DNA from: Pseudomonas caricapapayae
GTDB taxonomy: Bacteria > Pseudomonadota > Gammaproteobacteria > Pseudomonadales > Pseudomonadaceae
Reading direction: 5' to 3'
Assembly (NCBI RefSeq): GCF_001400735.1
Contig: NZ_LJPW01000181.1
Location: forward strand, 1-58,115
DNA length: 58,115 bases
In this document: piece by piece, positions 1-9,038 of the stretch
How the letters are laid out: each line of letters begins with the position of its first letter
How positions within the stretch are numbered: position 1 is the stretch's first letter
Made by a program: the position numbers and the translations under genes
Notes under the pieces: generated by a model
What the model saw: only the letters and a program-made list of their open reading frames with translations
Database searches by the model: none
What the model was told of the DNA's origin: nothing

Positions 1-19
1 ATCGTCAAGATTGAATTCC

Positions 20-51
20 AAAACCCCATCTGCTCACGCAGATGGGGTTTT
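20..51. terminator. Strong bidirectional hairpin terminator
   Basis: A perfect 14-bp stem (20-33 with 38-51) closes a TCAC loop, with A-rich left and T-rich right ends (AAAACCCC / GGGGTTTT). It can therefore act as a rho-independent terminator in either direction. It ends the pectate lyase transcript on the minus strand and probably that of a gene left of the window. Confidence 0.85.
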
Positions 52-149
52 GTCTTTCTGGGGTTTAGAAAAATCAAGCTCTGTTCGCTGCCTCACCTGA
101 CTCATGTCCAACACATCCAGCTATCGAGTCGACGTCCTCTCCCCGTCAC

Positions 150-1397
150 TCAGTTGAACGCCCCCATACCAGCAAGCCTGCTTCCGGATGTCAGGTGGAA
201 GCTGCGCAACACCGGCAGGCTTCCGTCAGGCTGACGCTGTGCGTCCCAGCCTGTGTCCGAGACATCGTCGAAGTCAGCGTCCGTTACCGGCGCTGGCAAG
301 GTCCATGAGTTGTGCGTCATATCCAGCCCTTCGGTATTGATGGTCAGCCGTCCTCTGTAGGCAATGTTGTTCAACAGATTGCCAAGAGGGATTGGTGAAC
401 CATCCGGCGCGATCCCAGCCATGTTGTAGTCCGTTCCGTTGGAAAAGGCCGTGTTGTTGATGAAGTCCAGCGCCAATGGGTGGTGATTGGCATAGAAGCC
501 GGCAGCCTTGTTGTCGAAAGCAACCGAGTTACGGATGATGTGTTTCACGCCGTTCGGTACATACTTGCCACCATAGCCGCCTGCTTTGATGCCATTGCCG
601 TTGCCCGCCTCAAGTTTTTTAAGCGTGCCAGGCAAGTAGCCTTGCCGCCACGCCCATGAGTTTTCGATGATTACCGGGGAGAAAGCATTGATCAGGTCAA
701 AGCCATCGTCGGAATTGGCCCACGCGCGGCAGCCGCGAAATACATTACCTGGGTGGCCCGCTTTGATATGGGCACCGAAACCATCGGCGCTCTGGCCTGC
801 GCCGTTTGAGGTGTAAGGGTCGTAGTTGTGATGGGAGTCGGTGTTCAGGACCAGATTGTAGCCACCGTTCTGGATGAACAGTCCTGGCCCCATGTTGTGG
901 TGCAGGTTGAGCCGCTCGAAGACATTGTGGCTGCCGCTATTCCAGATACCCCAGGACTCGTGGTTGAGATGGTTTTCTGGCTGCTGCGGTACGCCTGTCA
1001 CCTCAAGCCCTTTCAGGTGCAACCAGCTACCGGTGACGTTGAAGCCTTTGACGCGGCAATCATCTTTCATCGCCGAGAAATCGAAGACCGGTGTTTCGCC
1101 AGGATAGGCCCAGTAACGAATAGGCCTGCCTTCGCTGCCACTGTTGTCAATGGTGATGGCATTGACGGTGTCTGTACGCGTAGCACAGCTGTTGACGCCT
1201 GACGTGTAGGCATAGACGCCGCCGCGAAAGTACACCGTGTCACCGGCCTTTGCGGCTTGTTGTGCGCGCATGATGGATCGCAACGGTGCGGCTTTTGTGC
1301 CTGCAGCGTGATCATTGCCGTCGGGGGCAACGTAGTAATCGGTTGCCTGCGCTGTTGCGGCTACGGTCAGCAAGGCTGCCAGCAGTATCGTTTTCAT
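150..1397 (-). CDS. Secreted pectate lyase, PL9 (PelL/PelX-like) parallel beta-helix
   Basis: This predicted exported polysaccharide lyase should cleave pectate by beta-elimination, with a Ca2+-dependent right-handed parallel beta-helix fold. The 415-residue product begins with a signal peptide (MKTILLAALLTVAATAQA, likely cut before TDYYV). The N-terminus has the YYVAPDGND...GT..AP type start common to PL9-like helices, and a run of short Asn-rich coils follows, including NSDDGFDLINA and NGNGIKAGGYGG, where Asp and Lys residues typical of the active-site face lie. I chose the ATG at 1395-1397 because it starts directly at the signal peptide. An upstream in-frame ATG at 1454 would add 19 hydrophilic residues, and the best AGGAGG lies about 18 nt upstream of the chosen start, so the start is not certain. 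The gene stands alone between two terminators. Family assignment rests on overall pattern; the exact substrate (pectate or another uronan) is inferred. Confidence 0.8.
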   Translation of the reverse strand: MKTILLAALLTVAATAQATDYYVAPDGNDHAAGTKAAPLRSIMRAQQAAKAGDTVYFRGGVYAYTSGVNSCATRTDTVNAITIDNSGSEGRPIRYWAYPGETPVFDFSAMKDDCRVKGFNVTGSWLHLKGLEVTGVPQQPENHLNHESWGIWNSGSHNVFERLNLHHNMGPGLFIQNGGYNLVLNTDSHHNYDPYTSNGAGQSADGFGAHIKAGHPGNVFRGCRAWANSDDGFDLINAFSPVIIENSWAWRQGYLPGTLKKLEAGNGNGIKAGGYGGKYVPNGVKHIIRNSVAFDNKAAGFYANHHPLALDFINNTAFSNGTDYNMAGIAPDGSPIPLGNLLNNIAYRGRLTINTEGLDMTHNSWTLPAPVTDADFDDVSDTGWDAQRQPDGSLPVLRSFHLTSGSRLAGMGAFN

Positions 1398-1525
1398 AAG
1401 GTTATTCCAGGCCAGCCTCCTGGAATCGTATGCGTGTTTGCAGCCTTCCATCATGAATTCGATGAATAAAGAGCCTGGTCGACGAAGCCTGGCGATAGGG
1501 CCTCACTCGATTCAAAGACAATAAA

Positions 1526-1551
1526 AAAGGCCGCATTTTCATGCGGCCTTT
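1526..1551 (-). terminator. Rho-independent terminator of the mks operon
   Basis: The arms AAAGGCCGCAT (1526-1536) and ATGCGGCCTTT (1541-1551) form a perfect 11-bp stem with a 4-nt loop. Read on the minus strand it is followed by a T tract (TTTTTTATTG), placing a canonical terminator 18 bp past the mksB stop. Confidence 0.88.
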
Positions 1552-1568
1552 GATGACAACTGACAGCC

Positions 1569-4388
1569 TTACGAAGCCAGCTCGGGAACCCCTGGTTTGA
1601 CATCGTCGCGACGCTGAATGTATTTCCAGTCCGCCTCATCGATGTAGATGCCATTAGGCCCGCTGCCACCTTCCAGGTCGATGGCCACATGGGCCGAGAC
1701 CTGTGGCTTCACGCTTGCCAGAATTGGAACGAAGCCCAGTTGCAGGCTCGTTTCCAGCAGTGCTGCCTGATTTTTCTCATCAATGTCCGCGGCTTCGTCC
1801 AGGTAATATGGCAAGCGCACACGACCGGCCTGATCGCGATCCATCAAGTGCAGCAACAGGTACATGTTGGTCAAGGCCTTGATGGTCATCGTGGTGCCGT
1901 TGGACGCGGCACCGTCGATATCGGTGTGGATAACCGGCTGACCATTGACCTTGGTGATCTCGAATGCCAGCTCGAACAGGTCCTTTAATCCCAACTGGTT
2001 ATGGTTGGCAGCGACAAGCCTCGCCAGGTACTCCTTGGCCTCTTCGTTCTTGTTGTCCTGCTCTGCGCTCTGGCTCAGGTCGAAGACCGACAACGTCTCG
2101 CCTTCCTCGTATTGCCCGGCGCTGTGGATAATCTGGTCGATGTGCTTGAGCGCTTCCTTGTTCGGCGCGAGCACGATACGGAAGCTTGCCAGGTTCGACA
2201 CCTGACGCTTGTTGATCTCGCGGTTGAACAGCGCCAGTTGGTGCTCAAGACTGTCGTAGTCGCTACGAATATTGCGCAGGGTGCGCGCAATGTCGGTGAC
2301 TGCTGCGCGGCGAGCCTTGCCCAGCGTAAGCGCCTCGTCGGTACGGTGTGCGTAGGCATTGATCAGCAGTTGCAGGCGACGCTCCATGTCGTCCTCGCTG
2401 TCGAATTTGGCCACACCCTTGAGGCGCACCTGAGCATACAGCGCTTCGATCTGTCCGTCGCTGCGCAGCAGGCCTTGCCAGCTGTCCTGATAGTCGTTGA
2501 GCAGAGGCAGAAGGTTATCCATGGAATCGTCGATCGGGTCCATGAACGGTGTTCCGAACGGCAGGTCCGCAGGCAACAGCTGGCGACGGCGTAACGCGTC
2601 ATCCAGCGTGCGTTGCTTGGATTCCATATCACCAATCTGACGTGCGATCAGTTGCAGCTTGGCCGAGAGCTGCTGGACGCGCTCGGTAAAGGCATCGCTG
2701 GAGCGTTTCAATTCATCCTGAGCGGCCTCCATCTGCGCCAGATCTTCCAGCTTGCCCGACTCTTCCGCGCTCAGGGTCTGGCACCGGCGGAAGTCTTCAA
2801 GGGCTTTTTGCGCATCCAGCACCTGTTGATACAGCGCTTCGGTCTGGGTTTTGCTCGCTGCGCGGTCGGCAGCAACGGCCTGCTGCGTCTTCAGCTGCTT
2901 GAGTTCCTTCTCCAGTCGCTCTTTCTGATCGCGCAGTGCAGCACGATCGGCCAGCGCCTGCAGGGCAGGGGGCTCGATGCTCGACAGGTTGATCGTCAAC
3001 CCCGGCACGGCGAACTGATCGCCTTTGAAGCCGTCCAGAATGGTTTCCAGCGATTTGACCCACGCGTCGCCGTCGTCGAGGGCAATACCTTGCTCACCCA
3101 GTGGCAGGCTGAACAGCGCGCTGTTGAACAGGCGCATCAGGCGTTCGACATCCGGCTGGGAAAACTCTTCACGCAGACGGGCATAACTGTTGTTATCCGC
3201 GTGGTCGAGTTGCTGCCTGACAGACTTGAGGCGTTTCTCGAGATCGCGCAGGCGCTCGTCCAGGTCTTCGGCGCTGAACTGGCGGGACTGGGCCAGCGCA
3301 CCCGCCAGCTCATCGTGAGCGTCTTTGGCCGCGAGCAGTTGCTGCTCCAGCACTTTAACGTCATCGACCAGTGCGAAACGATTCTTCAGCACCGCCAATT
3401 CGCCGACCCAGCGCTGGATGCTGCTGATTTCGCGCTCCAGGCGCATCAGTTCCTGGGTGCTGCTGCGCTGATCGTTTTGCATCTCATCCTGCTGAGCACG
3501 GTAGTGCTCGGCCTGAATGACCAGTTCTTCCTTGCGCGCGCCGGAGTAGTCCGACCAGGTGCCGAGCAGTGAGTCAAGGATGGGTGACAGGCGATGTAGC
3601 TTGCCGCGCAACAGATCGCGCTGTTTGACGCCAGCAGCCAGCGCCTCGACCAGAGGGCCGGCCAGCACCAGCGAGTTGTAATCCTGTTCCATGCGTCGTA
3701 CATCACGGAAGGCCTCTTCACAGGCAGCGATGTAGTCGACGCTGCCAGAGCGCAGGCTGTGTTCGAAAGCATCCAGAAACAACTGTTTGAGTTTTGCTGC
3801 AGTGATTTCACGCATGTGCAGCAGGTTGATGAACAGCGCGCGGAAGGTCTTCAGGCTCTGTTCACTGGTGGAGCGCAACGGGATCAGTGTCAGGTCCAGC
3901 GGAATGGACGTATGCCCGCCGACCAGCAGACGCCGCAATTCGTCGGGCTTCAGCTCGTAGGCTTTCAGGCCCTGGCTCTCCAGATTGCTGAACAGCTCTT
4001 TCTGACGCAGGCAGGTGTCGTTTTTCTGGTAATGCCCCAGATCCAGCTCGCCGGCATAGGCAAAGAACTGATGGCCGAAACCGCCGCCCGGACCGCGGCC
4101 CACGACGCCAATAACATGCGGGCCGTGGGGCAGGGAGACTTCCACCAGTATGTAGCTGGTATCGGAAGCAAAGTAGAAGCGCCGGGATTGCTCCAGGCTG
4201 TACTTGCCGAAGCTCATGTCCGACATGCGCGCCAGAATCGGGAACTGCAGAGCGTTGATCGATGCACTCTTGCCCAGGTTGTTCGCGCCATACACCGACA
4301 GCGGGTTCTCCAGCGGGAACAGGCCGAGGCTGTAACCGGCGGTGTTCAACAGGGCAAAGCGGCGGATGCCATAACGTTCCTGGCTCAT
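1569..4388 (-). CDS. mksB: MksB, MukB-like SMC ATPase of the MksBEF condensin
   Basis: MksB is the ATPase arm of the MksBEF condensin, which with kleisin MksF and MksE bridges and compacts chromosomal DNA for segregation. The 939-residue product has a Walker A motif GANNLGKS near residues 34-41 and a Walker B LPYYLDEAADID at 859-870. A long heptad-rich coiled coil lies between them (about 220-740) with a predicted hinge in the middle. The SNGTTMTIKAL segment before Walker B is in the position of the ABC signature region. Length matches MksB proteins (about 900-950) and is much shorter than MukB (about 1,480). The start ATG overlaps the mksE stop by ATGA, indicating translational coupling. The operon order is mksF-mksE-mksB. 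No TOPRIM nuclease gene (mksG/jetD) follows; the terminator comes next. Confidence 0.92.
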   Translation of the reverse strand: MSQERYGIRRFALLNTAGYSLGLFPLENPLSVYGANNLGKSASINALQFPILARMSDMSFGKYSLEQSRRFYFASDTSYILVEVSLPHGPHVIGVVGRGPGGGFGHQFFAYAGELDLGHYQKNDTCLRQKELFSNLESQGLKAYELKPDELRRLLVGGHTSIPLDLTLIPLRSTSEQSLKTFRALFINLLHMREITAAKLKQLFLDAFEHSLRSGSVDYIAACEEAFRDVRRMEQDYNSLVLAGPLVEALAAGVKQRDLLRGKLHRLSPILDSLLGTWSDYSGARKEELVIQAEHYRAQQDEMQNDQRSSTQELMRLEREISSIQRWVGELAVLKNRFALVDDVKVLEQQLLAAKDAHDELAGALAQSRQFSAEDLDERLRDLEKRLKSVRQQLDHADNNSYARLREEFSQPDVERLMRLFNSALFSLPLGEQGIALDDGDAWVKSLETILDGFKGDQFAVPGLTINLSSIEPPALQALADRAALRDQKERLEKELKQLKTQQAVAADRAASKTQTEALYQQVLDAQKALEDFRRCQTLSAEESGKLEDLAQMEAAQDELKRSSDAFTERVQQLSAKLQLIARQIGDMESKQRTLDDALRRRQLLPADLPFGTPFMDPIDDSMDNLLPLLNDYQDSWQGLLRSDGQIEALYAQVRLKGVAKFDSEDDMERRLQLLINAYAHRTDEALTLGKARRAAVTDIARTLRNIRSDYDSLEHQLALFNREINKRQVSNLASFRIVLAPNKEALKHIDQIIHSAGQYEEGETLSVFDLSQSAEQDNKNEEAKEYLARLVAANHNQLGLKDLFELAFEITKVNGQPVIHTDIDGAASNGTTMTIKALTNMYLLLHLMDRDQAGRVRLPYYLDEAADIDEKNQAALLETSLQLGFVPILASVKPQVSAHVAIDLEGGSGPNGIYIDEADWKYIQRRDDVKPGVPELAS

Positions 4389-5092
4389 GTGTCCATCTCC
4401 TGTCGTTGCTCATCGGCGATTGCCCGGGCAAGTGCCTCTTCCTCGGTTTCTTCACCGAATTCAGCGAGGTCCAGCGGGTCATCGGTTTCCAGTAGCTTCT
4501 CGTCGCTGTCGTCATCGATGAGCACAGGCGTCGGGAGGGGCAGGGCGCTGTGCAGGCTGGCCGCCATATCTCGGTCCTGTTGCACCGACAGGCAGACATC
4601 GAGAAAGCGGTGCATCGGCGGCAGAAAGCGGTAGATGCCGACTTCTTCGCTGGCAAAGCCCAGTTGCGTCATGCGGCGCATGATCTTCTCTTCAAGCTCT
4701 TCCTGGGTCTGCACTTCTGCCTGAAGAAACAGGTCGCGGTATTTTTCCAGCATCGAAGGCAGCTCATCGCGGCCCAGGCTGCCGCCGTCCAGCACGGCCA
4801 TAGGGTCGCGGCCCTGGTCGGCCAGATGCTCGACGAGGATGAAGGTGAACAGCGCCAGACGCTGAGCCGTCTTGTTGACCTGCGCGGCTGCCAGCTCAGG
4901 CACGAAATAGTAGAAACCGCGGGTGTCGCAGACCAGTTCGTAGCCCAACGCCTTGAACAGCGCACGGTACTGGTCCTGACAATTGGAGAGCTGGGCATAC
5001 AGCTCCGGGTCGCGGCGGCTGATGTGATAGCCCTTGAACAGCTCGCGAAAGATCGGCGCAAGCTGGGACATTTCGGATAGATCAAGATGCAT
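4385..5092 (-). CDS. mksE: MksE, condensin accessory subunit
   Basis: MksE is the KITE-type winged-helix partner that binds the kleisin MksF and modulates MksB ATPase heads. The 235-residue product starts MHLDLSEMSQL and has a compact helical core (residues 1-180), then a strongly acidic tail (DDDSDEKLLETDDP and EFGEETEEEA). The ATG at 5090-5092 is preferred. A longer reading from 5146 would add 18 residues with high Pro/Arg content lying fully inside mksF. With the chosen start the gene overlaps mksF by 11 nt and mksB by 4 nt, so the three are translated as a coupled unit. Assignment rests on position between recognisable mksF and mksB and on size. Confidence 0.88.
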   Translation of the reverse strand: MHLDLSEMSQLAPIFRELFKGYHISRRDPELYAQLSNCQDQYRALFKALGYELVCDTRGFYYFVPELAAAQVNKTAQRLALFTFILVEHLADQGRDPMAVLDGGSLGRDELPSMLEKYRDLFLQAEVQTQEELEEKIMRRMTQLGFASEEVGIYRFLPPMHRFLDVCLSVQQDRDMAASLHSALPLPTPVLIDDDSDEKLLETDDPLDLAEFGEETEEEALARAIADEQRQEMDT

Positions 5093-6359
5093 GAACGGTG
5101 CTCTCGGAATGCGCTGGCTGCTCGTCTTTCGCGGCGAGCAGGGCAAAGGAGCGCAGGCTGACGCGGTGCTCCCGGGTGAAATAGTCGCGACGCTCGAGGC
5201 GTTCGCGGGCGAAGCGCTTGTCCCGCGACAGGCGCGAGAACCAGTAGAGCAGTTCGTCGGTTTCGCCAGTCGGCTCCTGCTCCAGCAGCCAGACCATCAG
5301 GTCAGGCATCGGCAAGGCGTCTTCGCAGCGCTCGAGCATTTCCTTGACCGTACGTGGCGCACGGGGCGGTTCGCCCTTGCGAGTGCCACTGGCCTTGGGG
5401 AATTTCGCGGGTTTGGGCTCGAATCGCGCCAAGGCATATACATAAGCCTCGACCTGACTCGCACTGCCCAGAAACGTGCTTTGCGGACGGGTGAACAACG
5501 GCATTGCAGCCTGAGGCACTGCGTCCAGGCCCTTGCGACGAATCGCCGACAGGGCCAGCGCTGCACCACGGGTCACCGCGTTATGGCGACGCGCTTCCTC
5601 ACGCAGCGGCAGCAGCAGCTCGCGCGCATGACGCAAGGTCAACTGGGCACTGGTCTGCATTTCGAGAATGCGCGCATGGGTACGCAGCAGCATGTCGTCG
5701 TCGACCAGATGACCCAGCCGTTGCTGCTCGGTCAACAGCCTCAGCAGCACATTCTCGACCTTGCGCACGCCCTGCTCAAAAGCGCCATCGGCGTTGACCA
5801 GCTGGATCATCGGCTCGACGTATTCGTCCCAGGTTGCCAGAACTTCTGCATACCGCTGACGCAACGGAATCTGCCGGTCGCTGGTCTTGGCCCGGTCGGC
5901 CACGGCAACCAGCGCCTGTTCGTCGTTGGCGAGTTTTTTGAGAACGTCGCGTACGCGCATATCCAGCAGCCGCAGTTGCCTGGCCAGATCGTTGGCATCG
6001 CGGATATCGAACGCGTCCTGAATGTAACCGGCCAGTCGCTCCAGGTGGCGCAGATAAGCCTCGATTTCCAGGCACAGGCCCAGGCGGTGCTCGCGGCGCA
6101 GATAGGACAGGAAGTCATGGATCTGTGCGTTGAGCTCAAAGCGATTGGGGCTCTTCGCGACGGGCACCAGAATGTCCAGACGAATCCACACGTCCAGCAG
6201 GTTGGTGATGTCTTGCGGTGTACTGTCCTGCTGTTGGGCGCCCAGTTGCAGGCGCAGCTCGCTCAGGCTCAACGTACCCTGGTCGAAATGTTCGCATAAG
6301 GGCTCGAGTAGCGCCCAGTGCTCGGCAAGGGCGCGCAGGACGCGCTTGGGTTCGATCAT
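5082..6359 (-). CDS. mksF: MksF, kleisin subunit of the MksBEF condensin
   Basis: MksF is the kleisin that links the MksB heads and recruits MksE. The 425-residue product is nearly all helical and begins with a winged-helix-like segment (MIEPKRVLRALAEHW and on, residues 1-90), as expected for MukF/MksF N-termini. A helical middle domain follows, then a basic C-terminal part. It is the first gene of the operon. The ATG at 6357-6359 is chosen; a TTG seven codons upstream (6380) is also in frame and neither has a clear Shine-Dalgarno sequence. It diverges from the rimI operon across about 144 bp, so the mks promoter must lie between 6360 and 6503. Confidence 0.88.
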   Translation of the reverse strand: MIEPKRVLRALAEHWALLEPLCEHFDQGTLSLSELRLQLGAQQQDSTPQDITNLLDVWIRLDILVPVAKSPNRFELNAQIHDFLSYLRREHRLGLCLEIEAYLRHLERLAGYIQDAFDIRDANDLARQLRLLDMRVRDVLKKLANDEQALVAVADRAKTSDRQIPLRQRYAEVLATWDEYVEPMIQLVNADGAFEQGVRKVENVLLRLLTEQQRLGHLVDDDMLLRTHARILEMQTSAQLTLRHARELLLPLREEARRHNAVTRGAALALSAIRRKGLDAVPQAAMPLFTRPQSTFLGSASQVEAYVYALARFEPKPAKFPKASGTRKGEPPRAPRTVKEMLERCEDALPMPDLMVWLLEQEPTGETDELLYWFSRLSRDKRFARERLERRDYFTREHRVSLRSFALLAAKDEQPAHSESTVHAS

Positions 6360-6464
6360 CGTTAGGCCGACTGTTGGCAAGTGAAAAGCGGCAATTGTAC
6401 TGCATCAGTCGCCTGATATTTCACCTGCGGGCGATATGCTGCAGCGCAAAAAGCCGAACAACGC

Positions 6465-6470
6465 TAGAAT
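6465..6470 (+). promoter_or_regulatory. Candidate -10 element for the rimI operon
   Basis: GCTAGAAT contains a TAGAAT hexamer close to the sigma-70 -10 consensus, about 34 nt before the TTG start of the first gene. I see no convincing -35 at 16-18 bp, so this rests on the -10 alone. Confidence 0.3.
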
Positions 6471-6503
6471 TGCGCGCTTAACTTATCCACAGGTGGCCGA
6501 CCC

Positions 6504-7301
6504 TTGCTCAACGAGTCCCGTCGCCGCGCTTATTTGACCGCCATGCAGGTGGTCAACTGGCTGCCGCGCACAGAACTGCCATTTGCCGCGCCGTCGCGTC
6601 CGCAACTGCTTGCCCCGGTGCCGCCACCGGTCGAGGTGCAGAATGCTGCGTCTACCGAGGCATATGCTGCGCCTGCCGAAACGCCGAACGTTGAGCCCGC
6701 TGCACGGCAGCCTGAACGGCCAAAAATCGACCTGCCGCGTCCTTCATTGGCGAGCACGCGCACAGCTGCGCCGACCGCCGAAGAGGCCGAACCTGCACCG
6801 CCCAAGGCACCTGTGGTTCCGCCCCCGCGTTTTGCTCTGCAATTACTGCGTGCCGGTCGTTGCCTGCTGCTGGTCGAACTGACCACCGGTCAGCCGTTTC
6901 AGAGCCGCGACCCATCCTATCTGCTGCTCAAGGACATGCTGCGCGCTGCCGGTCTGCCCGACAGCCCGCAGATTATCGGCGAGCCTGTGCGCTGGCCATT
7001 GCTGGTGCGTGGCCAGATGGATCAGGGCCCGGAGGCCGCGCGCGATTTTGTGCAGGGGTTTGTCGGTGCACGGGTGGAGGATGAGCCCTGCGCGTGCCTC
7101 TGGCTGATCGGTCTGCCGTCGATGAAGTACGCCGGTGAAGCCGATGCCGAGTCTTATAACCGTGAACTGCAGATCGAAGGTCTGGGCACTGCCTGGGCGT
7201 TGCCGGGCCTTGAATTAATGATGGACGAGCCTGAGCGCAAGGCGGATGTCTGGAAAGCCATGCGTCGGCTGATGACGCACTGGAAATCTACCGATGAGTG
7301 A
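6504..7301 (+). CDS. Conserved hypothetical protein upstream of rimI
   Basis: I do not recognise an enzymatic family in this 265-residue protein. The first 110 residues are low-complexity, rich in Pro, Ala and Glu, and include an APSRPQLLAPVPPPVEV stretch and TAEEAEPAPPKAPVVPPP. This looks like a flexible linker or spacer. From about residue 112 (RFALQLLRAGRCLLLVEL) a globular alpha/beta domain begins, with SYLLLKDMLRAAGLPDSP and a conserved-looking CACLWLIGLPSMKYAGE. There is no signal peptide or membrane segment. The start is a TTG at 6504 preceded by AGGTGG about 8 nt away. It overlaps rimI by 8 nt, so the pair is co-translated. A gene in this position is common in Pseudomonas genomes. Confidence 0.75.
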   Translation: MLNESRRRAYLTAMQVVNWLPRTELPFAAPSRPQLLAPVPPPVEVQNAASTEAYAAPAETPNVEPAARQPERPKIDLPRPSLASTRTAAPTAEEAEPAPPKAPVVPPPRFALQLLRAGRCLLLVELTTGQPFQSRDPSYLLLKDMLRAAGLPDSPQIIGEPVRWPLLVRGQMDQGPEAARDFVQGFVGARVEDEPCACLWLIGLPSMKYAGEADAESYNRELQIEGLGTAWALPGLELMMDEPERKADVWKAMRRLMTHWKSTDE

Positions 7302-7749
7302 TGCCGTAACCTTCCGCCGCATGACCGAAGCCGATATGGATGCGGTCCTGAAAATCGAATACGCAGCGTTCAGCCACCCCTGGACACGCGGCATCTTTCT
7401 CGATGGCCTCAAATCCTACGAGATCTGGCTGATGTTCGAGGGCGCGCAGCAGGTCGGGCACGGTGTCATCCAGGTCATCATTGATGAGGCGCATCTGCTC
7501 AACATCACTGTTAAGCCGGAGAATCAAGGTCGTGGCCTTGGCTTGCTGTTGCTGGATCATCTGATGAAGCGTGCTTATCAGCTCAATGCACGGGAATGCT
7601 TTCTGGAACTGCGCGACAGTAATCGTCCAGCCTATCGTCTGTATGAAAACTATGGTTTCAACGAGATAGGCCGGCGTCGTGACTATTATCCGGCAGCAGA
7701 TGGCCGTGAAGACGCAGTGGTCATGGCCTGTACGCTGCTGGAAGAGTAA
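7294..7749 (+). CDS. rimI: RimI, ribosomal protein S18 N-alpha-acetyltransferase
   Basis: RimI transfers acetyl from acetyl-CoA to the N-terminal alanine of ribosomal protein S18. The 151-residue product is a complete GNAT domain. It has the N-terminal MTEADMDAVLKIE helix, the SHPWTRGIF substrate loop typical of RimI, and the acetyl-CoA pyrophosphate loop NQGRGLGLLLL near residues 82-92. The C-terminal NRPAYRLYENYGFNEIGRRRDYY motif carries the catalytic Tyr region. It overlaps the upstream hypothetical gene by 8 nt. The next gene lies on the opposite strand and ends 7 bp away, so transcription is convergent there. Confidence 0.93.
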   Translation: MSDAVTFRRMTEADMDAVLKIEYAAFSHPWTRGIFLDGLKSYEIWLMFEGAQQVGHGVIQVIIDEAHLLNITVKPENQGRGLGLLLLDHLMKRAYQLNARECFLELRDSNRPAYRLYENYGFNEIGRRRDYYPAADGREDAVVMACTLLEE

Positions 7750-7755
7750 CTCGCA

Positions 7756-8160
7756 TCAGCGCTGATGGCCGTCCAGTGGGTCGACGATTGCCAGCTCTTC
7801 CTCGTCCAGACCGTTGCCGCCACCGATGTCATCCTCATCGACCACCGTTACGTCCAGATCGGCCGGAACGTCTTCACCCTGTTCGTTGGACGAGCGGGCA
7901 CCGTCCTCATGGATCAGGGTTTCCGGCGACAGATCGTCGTCGGTCGGGTGGTGGTCTTCAGTTGACGCACCGGTCAGGCCTGCCTCACGTACGCGTTGAT
8001 CCGGAATTTCATGTTGCAGTTCGTCTTCAGGGATAAGATCGCCGATACGGGCGGTCTCATCTTCATTGAAATCGAGTGTTTCCATTGAGCCCATACGGTC
8101 TTCATTGTCGTCGATGGGTTCCGGCTGGGTAGCACGGAACGGACGGCGTGAATCGTTCAT
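7756..8160 (-). CDS. Small highly acidic conserved protein
   Basis: This 134-residue protein has no domain I can name. About a third of its residues are Asp or Glu (for example DDNEDRMGSMETLDFNEDE and DLDVTVVDEDDIGG), it has no Cys, no signal peptide and no membrane segment, and it is probably largely disordered. Relatives in Pseudomonas are often labelled serine kinase/phosphatase, but nothing here supports enzymatic activity. The ATG at 8158-8160 is preceded by GAGGA about 6 nt away. It lies convergent to rimI and divergent from the carbonic anhydrase gene. Confidence 0.75.
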   Translation of the reverse strand: MNDSRRPFRATQPEPIDDNEDRMGSMETLDFNEDETARIGDLIPEDELQHEIPDQRVREAGLTGASTEDHHPTDDDLSPETLIHEDGARSSNEQGEDVPADLDVTVVDEDDIGGGNGLDEEELAIVDPLDGHQR

Positions 8161-8322
8161 GACAAATCCTCATTTCAGATGGTCGTAGAAGGTGGACCGG
8201 CCATCACTTTGAAGATTCCTTTTTGTTGACCGACAGTTCTTGCCAAGTAATGGCATTCAAGGCGTGACTTGAGGGATCGGACACCAGTCCAAGGCTGGGC
8301 ATCATTATCGAGGCGTCAAAGC

Positions 8323-8961
8323 ATGAACGAGCTACAAGACCTGATTGATAACAATGCACGTTGGGCCGATGCGATAAAGCAGGAAGACCCTGAGTTTTTC
8401 GCCAAGCTGGCCCGTCAGCAAACGCCTGAGTTTCTGTGGATCGGCTGTTCGGATGCACGCGTTCCGGCCAACGAAATCGTCGGCATGCTGCCCGGTGACC
8501 TGTTCGTTCACCGCAACGTGGCCAACGTTGTGCTGCATACCGATCTGAACTGCCTGTCAGTCATTCAGTACGCCGTGGATGTGTTGAAGGTCAAACACAT
8601 CCTGGTCACCGGCCACTATGGTTGCGGTGGTGTGCGTGCGTCCATGCAGGACCGCCAGTTCGGCCTGATCGACGGCTGGCTGCGCACGATTCGTGATCTG
8701 TATTACGAAAACCGTGAAGTGCTGGCCAAATTGCCGACCGAGGAAGAGCGTGTCGACCGCCTGTGTGAACTGAACGTGATTCAGCAAGTGGCCAACGTCG
8801 GTCATACCAGCATCGTACAGAACGCCTGGCACCGTGGGCAGAGCCTGTCTGTGCATGGCTGCATCTACGGTATCAAGGACGGTCGCTGGAAAAGTCTCGA
8901 CGTGACCATCAGCGGTTTCGAGCAGTTGCCGCCGCAATACCGTCTGCGTCCGCAAGACTGA
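8323..8961 (+). CDS. Beta-class carbonic anhydrase
   Basis: This cytoplasmic zinc enzyme interconverts CO2 and bicarbonate. The 212-residue product shows all beta-class signatures: CSDARVP with zinc ligand Cys42 and the Asp44/Arg46 dyad, and GHYGCGG with ligands His98 and Cys101. Length and motifs match the E. coli Can group. The ATG at 8323 (MNELQDL) is chosen because homologous proteins begin here; an upstream in-frame start at 8269 would add 18 residues with no support. The gene is monocistronic. A GC-rich dyad at about 8986-9015 follows. Confidence 0.93.
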   Translation: MNELQDLIDNNARWADAIKQEDPEFFAKLARQQTPEFLWIGCSDARVPANEIVGMLPGDLFVHRNVANVVLHTDLNCLSVIQYAVDVLKVKHILVTGHYGCGGVRASMQDRQFGLIDGWLRTIRDLYYENREVLAKLPTEEERVDRLCELNVIQQVANVGHTSIVQNAWHRGQSLSVHGCIYGIKDGRWKSLDVTISGFEQLPPQYRLRPQD

Positions 8962-8985
8962 TAGCTGCCCCGGGGTTATCGTCGT

Positions 8986-9015
8986 CAGCCAGCCCGTCTC
9001 CCTGACGGCTGGCTG
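8986..9015. terminator. GC-rich hairpin between convergent genes
   Basis: CAGCCAGCCCGTC (8986-8998) pairs with GACGGCTGGCTG (9004-9015) with a single bulged C. It is nested within an outer GCCCCG (8966-8971)/CGGGGC (9032-9037) pair. It lies between the convergent carbonic anhydrase and chemoreceptor genes and could stop both transcripts, but neither strand has a clear T tract. Confidence 0.45.
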
Positions 9016-9038
9016 CTGGCTGCTGGCGAGTCGGGGCA

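Noticed and set aside
1569..6359. Wadjet (JetABCD) plasmid-defence locus
   Set aside because: The JetD/MksG nuclease is not present and the proteins match the MksBEF condensin size and order.
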